Source: Nocardia sp. BSTN01
GTDB lineage: Bacteria > Actinomycetota > Actinomycetes > Mycobacteriales > Mycobacteriaceae
Direction of reading: 5' to 3'
DNA: 63,826 nt
NCBI RefSeq assembly: GCF_015354405.1
Contig: NZ_JADKYP010000043.1
Coordinates: forward strand, 1 to 63,826
Part shown: in pieces, positions 17,032 through 28,100 of the stretch
Position numbering within the stretch: the first letter of the stretch is position 1
How the letters are laid out: each line of letters opens with the position of its first letter
Notes under the pieces: model-generated
What the model was told of the DNA's origin: nothing
Seen by the model: the letters and a program-made list of their open reading frames with translations, nothing else
Database searches by the model: none
Program-made: the position numbers and the translations under genes

Positions 17032-19583
17032 TCCTCTTCCTGCAGTACTCGTTTGCGGGCGCGCAGGTATCGGTTGAGCCTGCGTCGTTTTCCCGGGTCC
17101 AAACCCTTGTCGGCCGGATCGGGCTGTCCCCGGAAGCGGCGCCACAAGCGGCGACCGGCGAGCAGGAACAGCAGTGCACCGGCACATGCGGTAATTATCG
17201 CCAACGCTTGACCGTAAGCGTTCGAACGTACCGAAACCGAGGTGGCATTGCCGAGAGGCACTCCGGCCGGTGTGGTAAGGGATATCGGAATCACCAGGTT
17301 ACGGCTGTCGCTCACCTTGGTCGGAATCTGGAACGACCGAGTACCCTCCGCCGGAAGCTGCTGCTCACCGATATCGGTGATATTCGTCTCGGCGGGTGCC
17401 CCGATCTTGAACCGGATCCGGATCGCGACCGGCAGATCGTTGCGCGCGACCAGCAGCAGCGGGCTCTGCTCCGAGGCCAGCGTGTACACCCCGCCCGGCG
17501 GCAGCACGCTCACCGAGGAGAACAGCCCGTCCATGGTCCGGGTGGTCTGTTCGAGTCGTCGTTGCGCGGCGGTGTCGGCCTGTGAATCGGTGCCGGTGCG
17601 GTCCGAGAGCGTCAGCACCCGGATGAGATCGTCGCGCAACGGTGTGAGGAACGTCCGCGGTGTCGGCTCCTGCTGGGGGATCTCCACCAGGGCGCTCATC
17701 AGATCGTCGATCCGATGTTCCTGCTGCCCGACCGGCGCGACGAACTGATCCGGCACCGCCTGTGCCGCCGCGTCACCGGAGTAGTCCAGGTCGTACGGGC
17801 GCGGATCGACCGGCTGGGCGAGCAGGTCGGCGAAGGAACGCGGTGTCGCCAGACCACTGCGGAACATCAGCTCCAGGTGCGAGAGCAACGCTCCGGCCTC
17901 GTCGCGGTCGGCGCCCCACTGTTGCGGCGGCATCAGGAGGGTGGCGCGGGGACGGGTCTCGGTCGTATTCAGCACCGGCCAGCTCAGCGCGCCCAGGGCG
18001 TCCTGCAGTCGAGCGGTGCGGGAGTCGTTGGTGACGGCGTACCGGACCCGGTCGGGAGTGAACGCCGGAGTCGGCGGATTCGACCCGACCGCGGCCAGCG
18101 CGGTCGCCGACCACATGTCGAAGGTCGCGACCTTCAACCCGGAATCGGGCGCCGGCGGCGCGGCGTCGGGTTTGGCCGGTGCGGCGGCCGGCAGGCGCAC
18201 CATCTCCGGTACCACCGGCGTGATGTCCGCGGCGACGGAGGCGGTACTGCGCACCGTCGCCTCACCGCGCCCGGAACCCGTTGCGGTGCTGACGGAACCG
18301 CCCTCGGCCACCGCATTCCCGGAGAGGACGGCGGTGGTGAAACCGCGCTCGGTCAGCATGGTCGCGGCATCGGATCCGATGGCTCCGGAAGCGGGCAGAC
18401 TCACCCCGCGCACGGATTTGACCGACAGCAGCGAATCGACGATATCGGCGGGCGCGGTGAGCGCGCGGGCGAGGAGATCGGCATCGTGCACGCCGGCCAG
18501 CGCGGTCGGGTCGACCTGCGCGAACGGCAGCGCCACCGTGCACATCGTCGGCGCCAGCGCACGCAACCGGTCGAGCCACGCCCGCGCGGCCTGCGGACCG
18601 GTGCCGTCGCGCGTGGGCCCGTCCGGATCGGAGGGGGAGGCCAGTACCCGATACCCCTCGGTCATCTTCGACACGGTGAGCAGCAGGTCCGGGTCCACGG
18701 CCAGGCACAGCGATCCAGCCAGCCCGGGACCCGCGCGGCCGGAATCGTGCGAGGGGTCGGGTCGCAGCGCCGACTCCAGCGCCGAGACCAGCTGATCCAA
18801 GCGGCCGCCCGCGGCCAGTTCCCCGGCCAGTTCGTCGTCGGTGAGCAGCACCTTGCCGTCCACCGAACCGGGGATGCCGGCGACCATGCGGGGCCGGTCG
18901 GCCAGCGGCCACAGCATAGTGGTCGCCACCGGCGGCTGCGGTGCGGCCGGAACGGGTTGTGCCCCCTCCGCCGCGGCATCGGCACCGTTCGGCAGGGCGG
19001 GCAGGCCGAGCACCGGCAGCAGGAACCGCGCATCGTCGAGGTGCGCCTGATTGCCGTAGGCCGGTTCGCCGTTCACATTCAGCAGGAGCGGATACACACC
19101 CGGTTCGGTGATGCCGAGCGAGTCCGTGACCGGCGGATTGGCGGCCGCGTTGGACATGCCCTCGCGCACCCCGATCCGCAGGGTGAACTGTTTGCGCTGT
19201 CCGGGCCCCAATTGGTCGGTGACGTCCTGGAACTGCGCGCTGACCGGGAAGTTCGATTGATCCTGGCGCAGCGTGGACCGCAGTTCACCCGGTTCGGCGA
19301 TGGCCGCCCCACGCTGCACTCGCACACTGACGTCGTCCACCACCCGGTCGCCGATATTGGTCACCGTGCCGGTCAGCGCGAGGACCGAATCGCTGGTGGT
19401 GGTGATCGTGCTCGGCGACACCGAATCGAGAGTGAGTTTGAGGAATTTCGGCGCGGCGGTCGAACCTCCCGACCCGGACGGCTGCGCATGACTCGACCCG
19501 GCCGACGGCACGCTCAATACGGCGAGCGCCAGCGAGACGAGCAGTAGCACCCAGCGGTGCCCACTGCGACTCGCACGCGTCAT
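17022..19583 (-). CDS. DUF6049 secreted/membrane-anchored envelope protein (Rv3909-type)
   Basis: Synteny (between the Nudix gene and murJ) matches mycobacterial Rv3909. The 853-residue protein has an N-terminal signal sequence (about 10-33, [23 protein letters not shown]), a large extracellular part with repeated beta-rich segments including [20 protein letters not shown] at the start, and one C-terminal membrane helix near 805-828 ([18 protein letters not shown]) with a basic cytoplasmic tail. Function is unknown; its constant pairing with murJ suggests a role in cell-wall assembly. Its start overlaps the Nudix stop by four bases. The last codon and TGA are supplied by the MIRU-like repeat. 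Confidence 0.88.
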   Translation of the reverse strand: MTRASRSGHRWVLLLVSLALAVLSVPSAGSSHAQPSGSGGSTAAPKFLKLTLDSVSPSTITTTSDSVLALTGTVTNIGDRVVDDVSVRVQRGAAIAEPGELRSTLRQDQSNFPVSAQFQDVTDQLGPGQRKQFTLRIGVREGMSNAAANPPVTDSLGITEPGVYPLLLNVNGEPAYGNQAHLDDARFLLPVLGLPALPNGADAAAEGAQPVPAAPQPPVATTMLWPLADRPRMVAGIPGSVDGKVLLTDDELAGELAAGGRLDQLVSALESALRPDPSHDSGRAGPGLAGSLCLAVDPDLLLTVSKMTEGYRVLASPSDPDGPTRDGTGPQAARAWLDRLRALAPTMCTVALPFAQVDPTALAGVHDADLLARALTAPADIVDSLLSVKSVRGVSLPASGAIGSDAATMLTERGFTTAVLSGNAVAEGGSVSTATGSGRGEATVRSTASVAADITPVVPEMVRLPAAAPAKPDAAPPAPDSGLKVATFDMWSATALAAVGSNPPTPAFTPDRVRYAVTNDSRTARLQDALGALSWPVLNTTETRPRATLLMPPQQWGADRDEAGALLSHLELMFRSGLATPRSFADLLAQPVDPRPYDLDYSGDAAAQAVPDQFVAPVGQQEHRIDDLMSALVEIPQQEPTPRTFLTPLRDDLIRVLTLSDRTGTDSQADTAAQRRLEQTTRTMDGLFSSVSVLPPGGVYTLASEQSPLLLVARNDLPVAIRIRFKIGAPAETNITDIGEQQLPAEGTRSFQIPTKVSDSRNLVIPISLTTPAGVPLGNATSVSVRSNAYGQALAIITACAGALLFLLAGRRLWRRFRGQPDPADKGLDPGKRRRLNRYLRARKRVLQEEEAQ

Positions 19584-20116
19584 TGTCTGCCGCTCTCCAT
19601 CCGATCTATCAGCCGATTCGCGACCTCGGCCAGACGCCGTTCGTCGGCGTAGGCGAGCCGGGAATCGAGTTCGCTCAACGGCACCCAGGCCACCTTGGTG
19701 ACCTCGACGTCGGCATCGGAGAGCTCACCCCCCAACGACCGCATCAAGTAATGGTGCACGGTCTTGTGTACCCGACGGCCTTCGGTGACGAACCAGTAGT
19801 CGATACTTCCCAGTTCCGCGACCACCCGGCCGTTGATCCCGGTCTCCTCGGCGACCTCCCGGACGGCGGTCTGTTCGGCCGTCTCCCCCTCTTCGATATG
19901 GCCTTTCGGCAGCGACCACAGCAACCGGCCGCGGCGGTCGGTGCGCCCGATGAGCGCGGCGCAGCGCTGGTCGGCGGGCCCGTCGAGTCCGTCGACGACC
20001 AATCCGCCCGCGGAGGTTTCCCGGACGGTGCGCATGCGAGGTTTCGCCGCATTACCGGCCGAACCGCGGCGCCGGGGCTGGCGGCGTCGACTGTTCGCGC
20101 GATCGGCCGGAGACAC
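19580..20116 (-). CDS. Nudix hydrolase (MutT4-type)
   Basis: Nudix enzymes cleave nucleoside diphosphates linked to another moiety, often to clear oxidised nucleotides. The 178-residue protein has a basic N-terminal extension (1-28), then [12 protein letters not shown] and a full Nudix box at residues 72-94 ([23 protein letters not shown] pattern, GX5EX7REUXEEXGU). The equivalent mycobacterial gene in the same place is mutT4 (Rv3908). The exact substrate cannot be read from sequence. It is the first gene of the minus-strand envelope operon and diverges from pcnA; the ATGA overlap with the next gene implies coupling. Confidence 0.9.
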   Translation of the reverse strand: MSPADRANSRRRQPRRRGSAGNAAKPRMRTVRETSAGGLVVDGLDGPADQRCAALIGRTDRRGRLLWSLPKGHIEEGETAEQTAVREVAEETGINGRVVAELGSIDYWFVTEGRRVHKTVHHYLMRSLGGELSDADVEVTKVAWVPLSELDSRLAYADERRLAEVANRLIDRMESGRQ

Positions 20117-20312
20117 CGGGTCAGTCTAGCCGCGCCGGATCGATGCACTGAACGTGTTCGATGCCGAGTGTCATGCCGCACCGCGGTGGTGGTGTCCGTC
20201 CGGTCCGGGCGGGTACCGGCGGGTGGGCACCAACTAAGCTGCGTTCGGCGTGGTTTCGCCGAAGTCCGTTGACGCAGAAGTGGAGGACGGCACACAAGTG
20301 AAAGGAAGGGCC

Positions 20313-21761
<1,449 letters not shown>

Positions 21762-21797
21762 CGCCGCGGAACCGGACTCGGCGGTCCGGAGTCGGCC

Positions 21798-22613
21798 TCA
21801 GAACACGATCAGCGTGGTTCCGGCAACGATCGCCGCACGCATCTGCCCGAGGTCGAACGAGCCGGTGATCTGCGGGAGCTCGAGCCGGAACTCCACCCGG
21901 TCGCCGTGCCGGTCGGCACGCACGATGCGCACGTCGTTGGGCAGGTCCGCCAGCGTGACCGGCGCCACCGACACCCAGCGCCGCGGCACCCGAACGCCCG
22001 ACCAGGCAGCCTGGTGGACCGCGATCGTGACGATGTTGTCGCTGATGGCGGCGTCGACCAGGGCCTGAAATTTACGGGTGCGATGGCGCGCGCTGATCAA
22101 TCCGCTCGGATGCACCGCGAACCCCCAGTCCAGCCGCTTCTCGTTGAGCCACTCGACCAGCGCCGCGGTGGTCACGGTGCCGATGACGTCGAGTCCGGCG
22201 GTGCGCACCTTCGTCGGGACGCCGGGAATCAGTCGCACTCCGTGCGCGATCACCGTCATCTCCTCGATCGGATGTCCGTTCCAGCGCAGCTCGGTCAGCA
22301 CCGTCTTGGTCTGGAAGTGGGCGCCGCGGCGGCGCACCTTGAGGGTCTGCAGAATCGCGGTCAGATCGTGGCCGAGCAGGGTGGCGGTGACCTCCCGACC
22401 GCCGAAGCGGCTCAGGATTCCCTCGCTGAGCAGCGTCATCAGCACATCCGGCATGAGCGCGGTGACCGTACCCGCCCCGAGATCCGCCACCGGGTCGAGC
22501 CATGCGGTGGTGAAAGCCGTCCACTGATCCAGCAACTCCGGGTCGAACAGCCGCCGGCCCAGGTCCACTGCCCGCAACGGCGACCAGGATTTGGGATCGA
22601 AATAGGTGGCCAT
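21798..22613 (-). CDS. Conserved hypothetical, possible lipid-binding (DUF2993/LmeA-like) protein
   Basis: I do not recognise this 271-residue protein with certainty. It starts MATYFDPKSWSPLRAVDLGR (ATG 22613) and has no signal peptide or clear membrane helix. The pattern of alternating short beta strands with the blocks RLIPGVPTKVRTAGLDVIGTV, HPSGLISARHR, VPRRWVSVAPVTLADLPNDV and FRLELPQITGSFDLGQMRAAI resembles DUF2993/LmeA-like (tubular lipid-binding) proteins of actinobacteria. That is an inference from pattern, not a match. It lies 71 bases downstream of the DUF4185 gene on the same strand. Confidence 0.7.
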   Translation of the reverse strand: MATYFDPKSWSPLRAVDLGRRLFDPELLDQWTAFTTAWLDPVADLGAGTVTALMPDVLMTLLSEGILSRFGGREVTATLLGHDLTAILQTLKVRRRGAHFQTKTVLTELRWNGHPIEEMTVIAHGVRLIPGVPTKVRTAGLDVIGTVTTAALVEWLNEKRLDWGFAVHPSGLISARHRTRKFQALVDAAISDNIVTIAVHQAAWSGVRVPRRWVSVAPVTLADLPNDVRIVRADRHGDRVEFRLELPQITGSFDLGQMRAAIVAGTTLIVF

Positions 22614-22684
22614 GATTGCTTCGAGAGTACTGGCCGCCGGTGAATACGCGAGGTGGTGTCGATGACATTTCCCCGCGCGCGAGC

Positions 22685-24421
22685 CTAGGGATCGGCGGGT
22701 TCCGGTGCGGTGGGCTCCGGATCGGCGGGTTCGGATGCGGCGGGGTCGTTCAGCGTCGCGTGCATCAGGTAGACGTTGTAACTGTCCCAGGCCGACATCG
22801 TGAAGTAGAGGTCCTTCCCCGTCGACCAGGGATGGATGAAACCGCCGTAGGCCTTGGGGTAGTCGTTCGTATCGGCCAGCAGGGTGCCGTCGGTCCAGGA
22901 TCCCTGCGGTTCGGTCGCGGTGCGCAGCACGATCGCGTGCCGAGCCGGGTCCAGGTACACCATCTGCCACTGCTTGCTCGACTCGTCGTAGCGCACCGAC
23001 AGCTCGCCCGCGATGCCGGGAAGCAGCGGCGTGGCGTGGTTCTCCTGCGCGGGAGCCCAGGTGCCGTCGACCCAGTACTGATACGCGGACTTGTTCAGCA
23101 CATCCTTCTTCGGCACCCGCGCCAAGCCGATCATGCCGATGCGGCCGTTGGGCGTGCCGAACATGTAGACGTAGTCGCCGTGCGGCACCATCGTCGCGAC
23201 CTGGAAGCGATCGATGCCGAACATGTTGTCCCACTTGGCGTACTGATCCTTGACCCAGGTACTGCCGCCGTCGTCGGAGTAGGCCAGACCACCGTTGTTG
23301 GTCCACCACATCCCCGGGATCCTGCTCCAGTGATTGACCGACATGTAACTCATGTACTGCCGGTCGCCGAGGGCGAATCCGGAGGTGGGGATCACCGTGG
23401 TCTCGAAGTTCTTGATCTTGCGGCTGTTCAGCAGTTCGGCGGCGTGGCAGCGGCTGTCCTGCACCATGTCGTCGATGATCAGGCCCTTGGACAGGTCCCG
23501 TTCGGAGCTGAAGCCGAGCACATTCGATCGCCAGTCCGGCCCGCCGACCTGGCCGTACTCCCAGCCCTTGCCGAACGTGTCGCCGAATACCACCGCGACC
23601 TTGCCCGGTCCGGCCTCCCACATGATGCCGAGATCGGTCCCGTCGACCTGCCAGCGCATATCGGTGCGGTTGACCGAACCGTGGCCGGTCACCTGATTGA
23701 CCAGCTTCACGTTCTCGACCGTGCGCGGCGCGGGTGCCGCCGCGACCGCGCCCGGGTCGGTCGACGGCCGCACCGGTGTCGGCGGCGTCTCCGGCGCCGG
23801 CGGTTCGCCGCCGGGGATGGGGATCGGAATCGGTTCGGGTTCGGGATTGATATTGATGTTCGGCAGATTGAACAGACCGGAATTCGAACCCGAGCCGGTG
23901 CCGGAGCCTGTGCCTGTGCCTGTGCCCGAGCCACTGTCGGAGCCGGAGGCCGAACCGGAGCCGGGTGCGGATTCGCCTGGCGCGGAAGGATCTTCGGCGG
24001 GCGGAGGTTTCGGTGTATCGCGAATGTCCGGGCACGGGTTGTGGCACGGGTCCGCGGGCAGGGGTTGCGGGACGATCCGGGTGTTGTCCGGCCGCGGGCC
24101 CGGTACGGGTACGGGCACGATCTCCGGCACCGGCACTGGGATGTCGATTCTCGGCGGAAGAATCGGCGGCGCAGGCGCATTCGGATCGGGCTGGCGGGCG
24201 AGTGGATCGAATCCCGTTTCGCCGCAGGCATTTTTCGGTGGCGGCGCCCACGGGGCGAGTTCGGCCGACGCGGGGACGGGGGCGAGTGTGCCGAACACCA
24301 GCAATCCGGTGACCGTGGGCGTGAAAATCGCCGAGGCGCAGCGCTTTCCGAGTCGGAGGGAGCCGTGCGCCACCGCCGTTCCGTCGGCAGCAGCTCTCCC
24401 CGTCGCGTTGTTCCCGAACAC
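22685..24421 (-). CDS. Secreted DUF4185 domain protein
   Basis: The 578-residue product has a signal-like segment (about 30-53, ending PVPASA), a long low-complexity linker (about 60-225) rich in Pro, then Gly/Ser/Thr repeats, and a C-terminal DUF4185 domain (about 235-555). That domain contains MRWQVDGTDLGIMWEAG, VVFGDTFGKGWEYG, GGLAYSDDGGSTW and YVYMFGTPNGR, consistent with a five-bladed beta-propeller-like fold seen in actinobacterial secreted proteins. No catalytic residues can be assigned. A Pro/Glu tail (EPADPEPTAPEPADP) ends the protein. The exact start is uncertain. Confidence 0.8.
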   Translation of the reverse strand: MFGNNATGRAAADGTAVAHGSLRLGKRCASAIFTPTVTGLLVFGTLAPVPASAELAPWAPPPKNACGETGFDPLARQPDPNAPAPPILPPRIDIPVPVPEIVPVPVPGPRPDNTRIVPQPLPADPCHNPCPDIRDTPKPPPAEDPSAPGESAPGSGSASGSDSGSGTGTGTGSGTGSGSNSGLFNLPNININPEPEPIPIPIPGGEPPAPETPPTPVRPSTDPGAVAAAPAPRTVENVKLVNQVTGHGSVNRTDMRWQVDGTDLGIMWEAGPGKVAVVFGDTFGKGWEYGQVGGPDWRSNVLGFSSERDLSKGLIIDDMVQDSRCHAAELLNSRKIKNFETTVIPTSGFALGDRQYMSYMSVNHWSRIPGMWWTNNGGLAYSDDGGSTWVKDQYAKWDNMFGIDRFQVATMVPHGDYVYMFGTPNGRIGMIGLARVPKKDVLNKSAYQYWVDGTWAPAQENHATPLLPGIAGELSVRYDESSKQWQMVYLDPARHAIVLRTATEPQGSWTDGTLLADTNDYPKAYGGFIHPWSTGKDLYFTMSAWDSYNVYLMHATLNDPAASEPADPEPTAPEPADP

Positions 24422-24515
24422 CGCACTCCTCGACTACCACTCGCACCGCTGGTGACATGCACTGTCAGTCACCGCATCAGCTGGGACCGAGCACAGCGGC
24501 TAACAATCTAACCGA

Positions 24516-25883
24516 TCAGCCGGGATGCGTCTGCGAACGTCCGGAGCAACCGCGTGGCGTGCGCCGGCGGCTGTTGACCGCGATCGCCGCGATCCCCAGC
24601 GCGTACAGTCCGGCGCCGGCCGCCACCACGCCGAGGGAGCGGCCGTCGGCGGGAATGACCAGGGCGGTCAGGGCGACGGCGACGACGAACGTGATGTTGA
24701 AAATCGTGTCCTGCAGGGCGAATACCTGTCCGCGCCGAGCGTCGTCGACATCGATCTGCAGGGTGGCGTCGCCGGTCAGTTTCACCATCTGCCCGGCCAG
24801 GCCGAGCAGGAACGCGCCGGCCAGCAGCAGTTGATGGGCCCGATGTTCGGCGGCACCGGTGGCGACGGTGATCGGCGGGACCAGTGTCGCCTGCACCAGC
24901 AGCGCCGCCGACAATCCGGCGACCACCGTGCGCGGGCGCCCCAGCCGCGGAATCAGCAGCGGCGTCAGCACCGCGGCGGCCAGCATGCCCGCGGCGACCG
25001 CGGTGATCGCGACGCCGAAACCGACCAGTCCCGAACTCGCCGACATCCCGGATTCGTTGGGGCGGCGCAGGACCAGCACCATGAGCAGGGTGTTGGCGCC
25101 GAAGACGATGCGGTGGGTGCCGACGCCGATCATCGCGGTGGTGCAATCCCGCGATTCGGCGACCGCGCGGGCGCCGGTGCGCAGACCGGTCAGCACGGCG
25201 CGCACGGACTCGGCGGTCGCACCGCGGCCGGACGCACCGATGCGATGTTCGGGTCCGAGCTGATGGCGGGCGAAGCCGATCGCGGCCACCGCCGAGATCA
25301 CCGACCCGCAGGCACTGGCCGCCACCGCCACCGCACCCGCGACGTCGCCCGCGCCCACCGCGCCGATGATCGCCACCGCGGCCGCGGCGCCCGCTCCGGC
25401 ACATCCCGATGCCACCGTGGCCAGGACCGAATTCATCGGCACCAGCCAGCGTTGTTCGAGCACCCGCGGCAGCGACGCCGAGATCCCGGCCAGGACGAAT
25501 CGGCTGATCCCGACCACCGCGAGCGCCAGCAGCAACAGCGGCGTATCGCGGATTCCGGCCCACAGCCCGACCGCGGTCACCACGATCAATACCGCCCGCA
25601 GCACGTTGGCGATCAGCAACACCATCCGGCGGTCCCAGCGGTCCAGCATCGCTCCGGCATACGGTCCGATCACCGAATACGGCAGCAGTAGTACCGCGAA
25701 CCCGCCCGCGATGGCCAGCGGATCGGTGGCACGTTCGGGATTGAACAGAATCGCGCCCGACAGCGCCGCTTGAAACATTCCGTCGCCGAACTGTCCGGAG
25801 AACCGGATCAGCGCCAGCCGCGGCATTCCGGGCCGGCGGACGGCGGCGGCCACCGCGGCCCGCCGCGCAGCGTCGGGTCGCAT
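24516..25883 (-). CDS. MFS transporter
   Basis: The 455-residue membrane protein has about 12 predicted segments and the major facilitator pattern. Between helices 2 and 3 lies GPYAGAMLDRWDRRMVLLIAN, a clear MFS motif A variant, repeated more weakly after helix 8 (LLIPRLGRPRTVVAGL). FNPERATDPLAIAGGFAVLLLPYSVIGP and LGLAGQMVKLTGDATLQIDVDDARRGQVFAL resemble the enterobactin-exporter-like/MFS_3 clade. The substrate is unknown. ATG 25883 lies 95 bases from the divergent pirin gene, so the two may share a regulatory region. Confidence 0.85.
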   Translation of the reverse strand: MRPDAARRAAVAAAVRRPGMPRLALIRFSGQFGDGMFQAALSGAILFNPERATDPLAIAGGFAVLLLPYSVIGPYAGAMLDRWDRRMVLLIANVLRAVLIVVTAVGLWAGIRDTPLLLLALAVVGISRFVLAGISASLPRVLEQRWLVPMNSVLATVASGCAGAGAAAAVAIIGAVGAGDVAGAVAVAASACGSVISAVAAIGFARHQLGPEHRIGASGRGATAESVRAVLTGLRTGARAVAESRDCTTAMIGVGTHRIVFGANTLLMVLVLRRPNESGMSASSGLVGFGVAITAVAAGMLAAAVLTPLLIPRLGRPRTVVAGLSAALLVQATLVPPITVATGAAEHRAHQLLLAGAFLLGLAGQMVKLTGDATLQIDVDDARRGQVFALQDTIFNITFVVAVALTALVIPADGRSLGVVAAGAGLYALGIAAIAVNSRRRTPRGCSGRSQTHPG

Positions 25884-25978
25884 TTCGGTTCACCTCCGGA
25901 TCAATGTGCGGGGCCGGTGCACAGCCACGGTAGAATCTACCCGGCGGCCTCGACAGCAGCTCGAGAGGAGGACCCCCG

Positions 25979-26779
25979 TTGTCCACACTCACGACACCAC
26001 ACATTGATGTTCATCGCGCCGGCGATCGCATGAAAACCCGTGTGGCATGGCTGGATTCGAAGCATTCGTTCTCGTTCGGCGAGCATTACGATCCGGAGAA
26101 CACCCATCACGGGCTGCTGCTGGTGAACAACGAGGACATCGTGTTGCCGGGCGAGGGATTCGAGACTCATCCGCATCGCGATATGGAAATTGTCACCTGG
26201 GTTCTGAACGGTTCTCTGGTGCATCAGGATTCGCTCGGGCATGCCGGTGTCATCTATCCCGGATTGGCGCAGCGAATGAGCGCGGGAACCGGAATTCTGC
26301 ATTCGGAAAAGAATGATTCGTGGCGGCTGCCGCCCGAACAGGGCGGCACGTCTCCGCATTCCGAAGCGGTTCATTTCGTGCAGATGTGGGTAGTACCGGA
26401 CGAGCCTGGAATTACTCCCGGATATCAGCAACTGGAAATCGACGACGAACTGGACCGCGGCGGCCTGATCACGGTCGCCACGGGTATGCCGCGCTATCGC
26501 GATCGCACCGCGATCGCGATCAGCAGCAGCCATTCCGCCCTGCACGTCGGGCGTATGCCCGGTGTGGCGGGAGCCGCCGCGGGGCAGGCGATCACCCTGC
26601 CCGAGGCGCCCTACCTGCATGTCTTCGTCGCCCGCGGCGAGGTCGAGATGGAGGGCGTCGGAACCCTCTACGAGGGCGATGCGGTGCGGATGACCCGCAG
26701 CGGCGGGCAGCGCATCGTCGCCGAGGTTCCGGCGGAGGTCCTGGTGTGGGAAATGCACGCACGTCTCGGCGGCCAATAG
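25979..26779 (+). CDS. Pirin family protein
   Basis: Pirins are bicupin iron proteins; some have quercetinase activity or regulate other enzymes. The 266-residue product begins at TTG 25979, five to seven bases after GAGAGGAGGA. The N-terminal cupin carries the metal ligands in GFETHPHRDMEIVTWVLNG and in GVIYPGLAQRMSAGTGILHSE (HxH, H and E pattern). The C-terminal cupin (about 150-260) is more diverged and has no obvious metal site. HFVQMWVVPDEPGITPGYQQ is the usual pirin signature. The physiological role here is not evident. Confidence 0.92.
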   Translation: MSTLTTPHIDVHRAGDRMKTRVAWLDSKHSFSFGEHYDPENTHHGLLLVNNEDIVLPGEGFETHPHRDMEIVTWVLNGSLVHQDSLGHAGVIYPGLAQRMSAGTGILHSEKNDSWRLPPEQGGTSPHSEAVHFVQMWVVPDEPGITPGYQQLEIDDELDRGGLITVATGMPRYRDRTAIAISSSHSALHVGRMPGVAGAAAGQAITLPEAPYLHVFVARGEVEMEGVGTLYEGDAVRMTRSGGQRIVAEVPAEVLVWEMHARLGGQ

Positions 26780-26830
26780 AGTCGGCAGACGCGGCCGTCG
26801 AGGGCCCGTGCGTTAGAGGAGAGGACAGCG

Positions 26831-27457
26831 ATGACCGAGAATCCACCGCCCGGGAACTACCCCCCGCCGGAACCGTATCCGCAGTCGGGCGGCGAACCCG
26901 GACGCTCGGGCGAATATCCCGGCCGTTCCGGCGAATATCCGCAGCAACCGGGCCAGTATGCACAACAACCCGGTCAGTACGGCCAGCAGCCCGGACAGTA
27001 TCCGGGTGGATATCCCCCACCGCCTCCGGGCGGTTATCCCGGTCCGCCGGGACAGGGCACGTGGGAACAGCCCAAGGGCAAGGGGCTGGCCATCACGGCG
27101 CTGGTCCTCGGCATCATCGCCCTGCTGACCTGCTGGACGGTGCTGGGCGGAATCCTGTTCGGCCTGGTCGCCCTGATCTTCGGCATCATCGCGACGGTGA
27201 AGGCGCGGCGCGGCACCGCGGCCGGGGGCGGGATGGCGATGGCCGGTCTCGTCCTGGGTCTGCTCGGTTTGATCGCCGGGATCGTGATCGCCGCCATCGG
27301 GGTCAACTTCTTCGTCAACAACGGCGGTAAGGATTTCCTCGACTGCGTGAACAAGGCCAACGGCGATCAGTCGAAGATCGACCAGTGCCAACGTGATTGG
27401 AATCAGACGCTGGAGAACAAGTACAGCGTGACCCTGAGTCCGCGGCCGACCTCCTGA
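26831..27457 (+). CDS. DUF4190 membrane protein with Pro/Gly/Gln-rich N-terminus
   Basis: The 208-residue protein has a disordered N-terminal region (1-75) of short repeats such as SGEYPGR and QQPGQYG. Two membrane helices follow (about 80-110, ALVLGIIALLTCWTVLGG..., and about 135-160, AMAGLVLGLLGLIAGIVIAA) in the DUF4190 arrangement. A short external C-terminus contains two cysteines (DCVNKANG and KIDQCQRDW) that could form a disulfide. AGAGGAGAGG precedes the ATG. Function is unknown. It converges with the next gene with ten bases between stops. Confidence 0.85.
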   Translation: MTENPPPGNYPPPEPYPQSGGEPGRSGEYPGRSGEYPQQPGQYAQQPGQYGQQPGQYPGGYPPPPPGGYPGPPGQGTWEQPKGKGLAITALVLGIIALLTCWTVLGGILFGLVALIFGIIATVKARRGTAAGGGMAMAGLVLGLLGLIAGIVIAAIGVNFFVNNGGKDFLDCVNKANGDQSKIDQCQRDWNQTLENKYSVTLSPRPTS

Positions 27458-27467
27458 TCGCCGCGGG

Positions 27468-27983
27468 TCAGTACGGGTCCGGCCGGCACTGGCGGGTTGC
27501 GGTGAGTACCTCGGCCAGTTCCGGCCGGTAGTCGCTGTGCGGCGAGTCGATCCACACCCGGTATCCGGTGCGTTCGTCGGCCGGTGAGGGCAGCACGATG
27601 GTGGTGCCCGGGGCGACCAGTGCGGCGCAGCGATGAAACATATCGGACGCGATCGCGGCGTCGGTGGCCGATTCGTCGACGTGTCCGGTCAAGAAGGTCC
27701 AGCGTGCCGACCGCGGATGTCCGATGATCGGCCCGCGATGTCCGCGCACGGTGAGGTATTCGCGAATCGGAGCTCCGAGGGCGGCCGGCACGGTGATCGC
27801 GCCGACCGGGCCTATTTCCAACAGGATGCGACCTCGGACCGGTTCGACGATGCCGTAGAGCCCGTTCTCCTTGCGGTAGCGACGACAGCGGACCAGCGCT
27901 TCCTGGGTGACTGCGCGCGGCGCGGTGGTGATGGTGGTGATATTCGGTTCGATCGCGCCGGCCATCGGGTCGCGCGTGCTCAT
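27468..27983 (-). CDS. Uncharacterised actinobacterial protein
   Basis: This 171-residue protein is not assigned a function. Visible features are a Thr-rich N-terminus, the segment LVRCRRYRKENGLYGIVEPVRGRILLE, a strand-rich middle with VGAITVPAALGAPI and GPIIGHPRSARWTFLTGHVD, and IVLPSPADERTGYRVWIDSP. Similar proteins, as I recall, recur beside XRE/DUF397 pairs in Nocardia and Streptomyces; that is memory, not a search result. It has no signal peptide or membrane segment. It starts 117 bases from the divergent XRE gene, so both may be read from the same control region. Confidence 0.7.
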   Translation of the reverse strand: MSTRDPMAGAIEPNITTITTAPRAVTQEALVRCRRYRKENGLYGIVEPVRGRILLEIGPVGAITVPAALGAPIREYLTVRGHRGPIIGHPRSARWTFLTGHVDESATDAAIASDMFHRCAALVAPGTTIVLPSPADERTGYRVWIDSPHSDYRPELAEVLTATRQCRPDPY

Positions 27984-28051
27984 GGCGAACCTCGTCTCGT
28001 CGTCGAGTGCAGTGCCACCGATACGCAGACCGTATCGCCGTACAGTTGAAA

Positions 28052-28063
28052 TGACAATAGTCA
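28052..28063. promoter_or_regulatory. Possible operator in XRE divergent gap
   Basis: The inverted repeat TGAC-AATA-GTCA lies 37 bases before the XRE gene start, inside the 117-base gap to the divergent gene. Position suits autoregulation; there is no direct evidence. Confidence 0.3.
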
Positions 28064-28100
28064 GCGGCGTGTCGCGGTGGCCGGCGTACTATCTGCCCGC

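Noticed and set aside
16847-17185. N-terminal extension of MurJ through the tandem repeat
   Set aside because: The extra residues are only translated repeat ([10 protein letters not shown] units) plus antiframe of the upstream gene; GTG 16804 has a GGAGG site.
22614-24458. Continuous minus-strand frame joining the hypothetical gene at 21798-22613 to sequence over the DUF4185 gene
   Set aside because: The upstream part is an off-frame reading of the DUF4185 gene; MATYFDPKSW at 22613 is a natural start.
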